This document shows positions 62,008 to 64,000 of a stretch of 64,000 nt of DNA, one piece after another. Position 1 is the stretch's first letter. Each line of letters starts with the position of its first letter. Location of the stretch: the NCBI GenBank assembly GCA_023957125.1, contig JAMLHL010000016.1, forward strand, positions 1 through 64,000. Direction: 5' to 3'. Below the pieces are notes generated by a model. It searched no databases and had not been told where the DNA came from. It was given only the letters and a program-made list of their open reading frames with translations. The DNA is from Chitinophagaceae bacterium (GTDB lineage Bacteria; Bacteroidota; Bacteroidia; Chitinophagales; Chitinophagaceae). The position numbers were made by a program, and so were the translations under genes.

Positions 62008-63252
62008 CTAATCAAATACATCCCTCACTGCCGTGAGATATTTCATCTTATTCTGCGTATCTGGCTCCAGGTAGGATCCTTCCCCCCATTCGTTCCATGA
62101 ATTGATCGTGATGATCCGCTCACCGGGAGGTCTTTCCATTGTTATTGCTTTGGCTCTTGCCAGAGCTTTTTTAAACAGATAGGGAGTATTATCCGTTATT
62201 ACGGCACCATAAGGATAATCGCGCCGTTCCATCCAATCGCCGGCATTCCTGCATCTGGGTGATGAATCCCAGCCCATACTTATATTGAGGTGATAGGGAA
62301 CCGGTATGGATGCTGCCGGTTTCTCCAGACCGTTTGCGCCACCGCCATTTTCTATACTGCGAAAATACTGGTCGGCTGCTACTTCGTACTTTGTGGCAGG
62401 AAAAGAAGGTAACACATTGTGATGGATCCATACGTAAGACGTTGTGCTGTTCATCTTCAGGTTATTAATGGCCACATCCATATAGCTATTCAATCCAAAC
62501 AACACACCATTCAGATGGAGATCCTTAAACCCGGCTGCTTTAACCTTTGACCGGAAAAGATCGATAGCTTCAGCAGCTTTTTGAACATCTCCTCCAAAAG
62601 TTTCGATAAATGTATGAATCTGATAGATAGAAAAATAAGGACAGCCATCGATCAACCAATAAGAAGGATGTCTAAAATATTTCTCTATTATATAATCCAT
62701 GATCTCTGAAAAGGTGGCCCGGGTTACAGCACCTTTCATGTCACCTACATCATGATTACACCACATGAGCGCGAACTTAATATCTGTATTATTGTCTGCC
62801 CCCAGGAAACCTTCTTCCAGCGCTTTATGAAGATATTTTCCATGAGGCTGGTCAAAATAATACCAGTCGAAAATAAAGGCATCAATACCATGGCTGGCAG
62901 CCGCCTCTATTTTTTGGTACATCACGGCGGGTTCATTTTCATTTTCGTATCCCCACAGCGGAACCTTAGGTTGCTGATGACCATTAAAACGGGGTTTAGC
63001 AAACTTAATGAGCTGCCATTCGGATTCGGCTACAGGTCCCCAGTTGGGAAAATAATACGCAGCCACCGATACATCCCCTTCAGGAATGTCTATCGGTAAT
63101 TCGGGCTCCGGATCAATGGATTCCACAGATGATCTGCAGCTTGTTAAGATCAATACCCACACGGTACAAAGGAAAATAATACATTTCGTTACAGTCCAAA
63201 CAAGCGGGTTCCTGATTGGACCATTGTTCAGCTTTAAAAAGATCAGATTCAT
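62008..63252 (-). CDS. GH99-like (WbsX-type) lipoprotein
   Basis: A 414-residue lipoprotein (LTSC lipobox about residue 39). The WbsX/GH99-like barrel is clear: VAAYYFPNWGPVAESEW at the first strand, EAAASHGIDAFIFDWYYFD, FALMWCNHDVGD, YWLIDGCPYFSIYQIHTFI, and near the end RIITINSWNEWGEGSYLEPD, with the family's conserved Asn-Glu-Trp. Family members are linked to glycan synthesis or to endo-mannosidase-like hydrolysis; a secreted lipoprotein form points to hydrolysis. It lies 29 bp downstream of a paralogue, so the two are likely one operon continuing beyond the window. Confidence 0.82.
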   Translation of the reverse strand: MNLIFLKLNNGPIRNPLVWTVTKCIIFLCTVWVLILTSCRSSVESIDPEPELPIDIPEGDVSVAAYYFPNWGPVAESEWQLIKFAKPRFNGHQQPKVPLWGYENENEPAVMYQKIEAAASHGIDAFIFDWYYFDQPHGKYLHKALEEGFLGADNNTDIKFALMWCNHDVGDMKGAVTRATFSEIMDYIIEKYFRHPSYWLIDGCPYFSIYQIHTFIETFGGDVQKAAEAIDLFRSKVKAAGFKDLHLNGVLFGLNSYMDVAINNLKMNSTTSYVWIHHNVLPSFPATKYEVAADQYFRSIENGGGANGLEKPAASIPVPYHLNISMGWDSSPRCRNAGDWMERRDYPYGAVITDNTPYLFKKALARAKAITMERPPGERIITINSWNEWGEGSYLEPDTQNKMKYLTAVRDVFD

Positions 63253-63281
63253 CTTCTACTGTTTTAGTAAACAGTGATTAA

Positions 63282-64000
63282 TCAGGGTTTGAATACTTTC
63301 TTTACCGCTTCCAGGTACCCATACCCGAACATCGTACACGGCTGCAGGTAGCTCGTTTCCGTCCATTCGTTCCAACTGTTGATAGTGATCAGCGGAGCCT
63401 GTTTCGGGTGAGCGTCTACGTAAGCTTTTGCATTGCGGAGCGCTTTCTCAAAATTGCTAGGAGTATTGTTTTTAACAATACCACCCACCTGCATTTCAAA
63501 CCTGGGGTTATTGTCCCAGCCTACAGATACATGGGGATAATATGGAATAGATAGATCTTTGTCAATCTTTTCCCACTCTTTTACGGCATCAGACTGTATT
63601 TCGGGGTAGTCGCGGTCAATGTTCAGGAAATGGACATACTGATAATGGGTAGCACCGTCAAACTGTAAGGTATTAATAATATTGAGCTGAGTGCCGATAT
63701 TATCTCCTGCTATGCCGGTAATATTGCCCTGCATATTATTGCGTAAAGTGAGCTGTAAGTCTAATCCTTTAAAACCTACTTTTTTTACTTCGGCCCGAAA
63801 CCAATCCAGAGCGTCTTTGGCTTCCTTCAATCCTCCCATACCGTCTATAAAAGTTTGCAACTCGTAGATCATAAAGCTTGGCTTGCCATCCACTGTATAA
63901 TAATTCGGCTGGCTAAAATATTTTTCAATCACCCGCTTACAAATGTTTTCAAACTCCTTACGGTTCACACCGCCTTTCCATATAAGGCTGTTATTGGGTT
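63282..64000 (-). CDS. GH99-like (WbsX-type) protein, C-terminal part (runs off right edge)
   Basis: About 239 residues are visible and the frame stays open to the window edge. The GTG at 63968 is internal, because the upstream codons (NNSLIWKGGV) align with the corresponding part of the paralogue at 62008-63252. Motifs: YYTVDGKPSFMIYELQTFID, LPVSVGWDNNPRF-like YPHVSVGWDNNPRF and LITINSWNEWTETSYLQPC. Same fold as its neighbour, but the middle region differs, so the two may act on different linkages. The N-terminus and signal lie outside. Confidence 0.85.
   Translation of the reverse strand, partial: PNNSLIWKGGVNRKEFENICKRVIEKYFSQPNYYTVDGKPSFMIYELQTFIDGMGGLKEAKDALDWFRAEVKKVGFKGLDLQLTLRNNMQGNITGIAGDNIGTQLNIINTLQFDGATHYQYVHFLNIDRDYPEIQSDAVKEWEKIDKDLSIPYYPHVSVGWDNNPRFEMQVGGIVKNNTPSNFEKALRNAKAYVDAHPKQAPLITINSWNEWTETSYLQPCTMFGYGYLEAVKKVFKP

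Overview
The window reads as a chromosomal accessory region of a polysaccharide-degrading Bacteroidota, most likely a Chitinophagaceae-type soil or plant-associated bacterium. This rests on three complete sets of ECF sigma factor, FecR-type anti-sigma factor, SusC with an N-terminal STN domain, and SusD lipoprotein; on a Bacteroidota-type promoter (TTTG-N19-TATCTTTA) before one sigma gene; and on many secreted or lipoprotein carbohydrate-active enzymes, sulfatases and Tat-exported oxidoreductases. The family assignment is inference; no rRNA or tRNA gene was seen.

Layout, mostly minus strand so that operons read right to left. 0-17 kb: PUL 1 (sigma 15911-16525, FecR 12745-13956, SusC, SusD, then GH16, an N,N-dimethylformamidase-beta-like protein, a DUF6259 putative glycosidase, a ceramidase-like hydrolase and a truncated PVC-type dehydrogenase). 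A secreted Gfo/Idh/MocA oxidoreductase and two gene fossils sit between its sigma and FecR genes. 17-25 kb: a lipoprotein TIM-barrel isomerase, ApbE, an esterase, a BamE-like lipoprotein, a two-subunit GMC dehydrogenase and a divergent gluconokinase. 25-40 kb: an unrecognised Tat protein, then PUL 2 (sigma, FecR, SusC, SusD and two sulfatases) with a second ceramidase-like gene beside it. 41-50 kb: PUL 3 (sigma, FecR, SusC, SusD) followed after a terminator by two endonuclease/exonuclease/phosphatase-fold proteins. 50.5-53.5 kb: an Uma2-type nuclease gene, a frameshifted PIN toxin with a small downstream partner, and a RAYT transposase flanked by REP arrays. 53.5-64 kb: beta-helix, DUF4091 and DUF4838 proteins in one operon, a PVC-type dehydrogenase/cytochrome c, and two GH99-like (WbsX) proteins, the second running off the right edge.

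How the genes fit together: each STN-bearing SusC can pass a substrate signal to its FecR and sigma factor, so the region holds three separately inducible glycan-uptake systems. The secreted Gfo/Idh/MocA protein, the TIM-barrel lipoprotein and the GMC plus subunit-3 pair would suit oxidative (3-keto) glycoside breakdown in the periplasm, with gluconate or glucose products phosphorylated inside; this is inference.

The most distinctive element is a REP/RAYT system. A 181-residue Y1 transposase lies in arrays of a hairpin unit repeated with an exact 39-bp period (19 direct and 9 inverted copies by my count in three places). There are two array-fused copies of the transposase leader and start codon, and 25 kb away a fossil of the transposase C-terminus with an in-frame TAG. 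A second, unrelated hairpin-bearing repeat family of about 62 bp occurs four times.
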